Positions 4,796-5,594 of a stretch of DNA of 5,594 nt are shown piece after piece (the first letter of the stretch is position 1; every line of letters starts with the position of its first letter). Below the pieces are notes generated by a model. It saw only the letters and a list, made by a program, of their open reading frames with translations, made no database searches and was not told where the DNA came from. Source of the stretch: Leptolyngbyaceae cyanobacterium SM1_3_5 (GTDB lineage: Bacteria > Cyanobacteriota > Cyanobacteriia > Elainellales > Elainellaceae); contig JAAUTJ010000371.1 in assembly GCA_012031475.1 (NCBI GenBank), forward strand, positions 1-5,594, given 5' to 3'. Both the position numbers and the translations under genes were made by a program.

Positions 4796-4800
4796 CTCCT
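4796..4800 (-). promoter_or_regulatory. Ribosome binding site without a start codon
   Basis: AGGAG on the minus strand, 10 bases after the devC stop, followed at five bases by AGG in frame with the signal peptide. It argues that a start codon once stood there (ATG to AGG, one change). Confidence 0.4.
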
Positions 4801-4809
4801 ATTAATCAA

Positions 4810-5594
4810 TTAGAAAATATCAGCCGGATCAGCCGCTTGCAGCTTACGCATCGCGATCGCACCTGAGAGTAAACACATTCCGATGGTGAGTAGCAGAACT
4901 TGAATGGTTCTGATTGCTGTCATTGCCAGCGGCAAGTTCGTGGCATTCTCCGTTAACTGGTACAGAAAAACCGAGATTAAATGTCCTGGAATGAAGCCTG
5001 AAATTGATAGAATCAATGCTTCTTCAAACACAACCCACAGCAGATAGCGATCGCGATATCCCATTGCTTTGAGCGTGGCATATTCGGATAGATGATCATT
5101 CACATCCGTGAACAAAATCTGATACACAATGATAATGCCAACAATAAATCCCATTCCCACGCCGAGCGAAAAAATAAACCCGATCGCGGTATTGCGCCGC
5201 CAAAAATTTGCCTCAAACTGGATGAATTCTGCTTTAGTCAAGACTTGAACATCGCTGGCTAACTGGGCTTTTAATTCCTCAGCCACGATCGCCAAGTCAT
5301 AACCTGATTTCAGCAAAATTCGCCCTAAGTTGACTTCGCCGGGTTGGGTTCGAGAAAAAATCCGCAAGAAGTTTTGATCGCTGGTCATCACACTCCCATC
5401 TGGTCCAAAAGATGCCCCGACTTTGTAGAGGCCACGCAGCGTTATGCGTCGCCCTTCTAGCTCAGTTGTGACCGGATTTCCTTGATCAATCTGAGCGATC
5501 GCCGCCTGATAGTTACCGCGTGAAGCGCGATCGAATACCAGCGTATCCGGAAATCGCAGCAGGCTGAGGTTCTGATTCACCTCTGGTAGATCGA
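4810..5594 (-). CDS. devC: DevC-type ABC exporter permease, C-terminal part
   Basis: The frame is open to the window edge, so the N-terminus lies outside; about 261 of roughly 385 residues are visible. DevC is the FtsX/MacB-like inner-membrane permease of DevBCA exporters, which in Anabaena, with TolC, deliver heterocyst glycolipids; paralogues in other cyanobacteria export other, mostly unknown, cargo. Visible are the periplasmic domain with LLRFPDTLVFDRASRG, ITLRGLYKVGASFGPDGS and ANFWRRNTAIG, then three C-terminal membrane segments: GFIFSLGVGMGFIVGIIIVY, the pair-forming LLWVVFEEALILSISGFIPG, and IQVLLLTIGMCLLSGAIAM. The cytoplasmic coupling stretch DHLSEYATLKAMGYRDRYL and the end KLQAADPADIF are typical. 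No lesion is seen. In devBCA operons the ATPase gene devA follows devC; here a broken secreted-protein gene follows, so the ATPase must be elsewhere or lost. DevB, if present, lies beyond the right edge. Confidence 0.92.
   Translation of the reverse strand, partial: DLPEVNQNLSLLRFPDTLVFDRASRGNYQAAIAQIDQGNPVTTELEGRRITLRGLYKVGASFGPDGSVMTSDQNFLRIFSRTQPGEVNLGRILLKSGYDLAIVAEELKAQLASDVQVLTKAEFIQFEANFWRRNTAIGFIFSLGVGMGFIVGIIIVYQILFTDVNDHLSEYATLKAMGYRDRYLLWVVFEEALILSISGFIPGHLISVFLYQLTENATNLPLAMTAIRTIQVLLLTIGMCLLSGAIAMRKLQAADPADIF

Noticed and set aside
1..5594. tRNA, rRNA or riboswitch
   Set aside because: No cloverleaf-like arms with a TTC-type loop, no rRNA segment and no recognised aptamer core were seen by eye; no covariance search could be run.

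Overview
The window looks like cyanobacterial chromosome. It holds eleven perfect copies of the HIP1 octamer GCGATCGC in 5.6 kb (starting at 622, 1088, 1542, 2164, 3449, 3576, 3795, 3985, 4853, 5047 and 5495). The gene families also fit: XisI, a DevC-type exporter permease, and a cyanobacterial-style sulfonate (ssu) cluster. The species cannot be read from the sequence.

Most of the window is a gene graveyard. From left to right: a possible last codon of xisH and a broken xisI (14-349, +); a multiply frameshifted N-terminal fragment of a large Eco57I/type IIG-like restriction-methyltransferase (about 434-1185, +); a short AT-rich junction with inverted repeats (1186-1320). Then comes the wreck of an alkanesulfonate operon on the minus strand, read from high to low coordinates: the last residues of ssuA (3322-3450), ssuD with two frameshifts and an internal deletion of about 90 codons (2420-3310), an intact unrecognised 101-residue ORF (2078-2383), and ssuC with a Trp-to-amber codon and a replaced C-terminus (1273-2058). 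The ssuB gene usually found next to ssuC is absent.

On the right, a plus-strand pair follows: an intact DUF442/Blh-like phosphatase-fold protein (3688-4128) and an Rrf2-family regulator broken by a +1 frameshift and missing its tail (4159-4576). Converging on it from the minus strand are a remnant of a secreted-protein gene whose start codon reads AGG (4581-4790) and the intact C-terminal two thirds of a DevC-type ABC exporter permease (4810 to the window edge), with no devA after it.

Functionally, the ssu genes would have imported organosulfonates (SsuA, SsuC, the missing SsuB) and released sulfite from them (SsuD). The DUF442 and Rrf2 families both recur in bacterial sulfur metabolism and regulation, so 1273-4576 may once have been a sulfur-acquisition locus. 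This is inferred from neighbourhood. The left part (XisHI plus restriction enzyme) has the character of a defence or mobile-DNA island.

I do not see a complete new system. The most interesting leads are the intact unknown ORF inside a dead ssu operon, a 31-bp repeat inserted in two neighbouring genes and translated in two different frames, and related operator-like palindromes at both ends of the ssu wreck.
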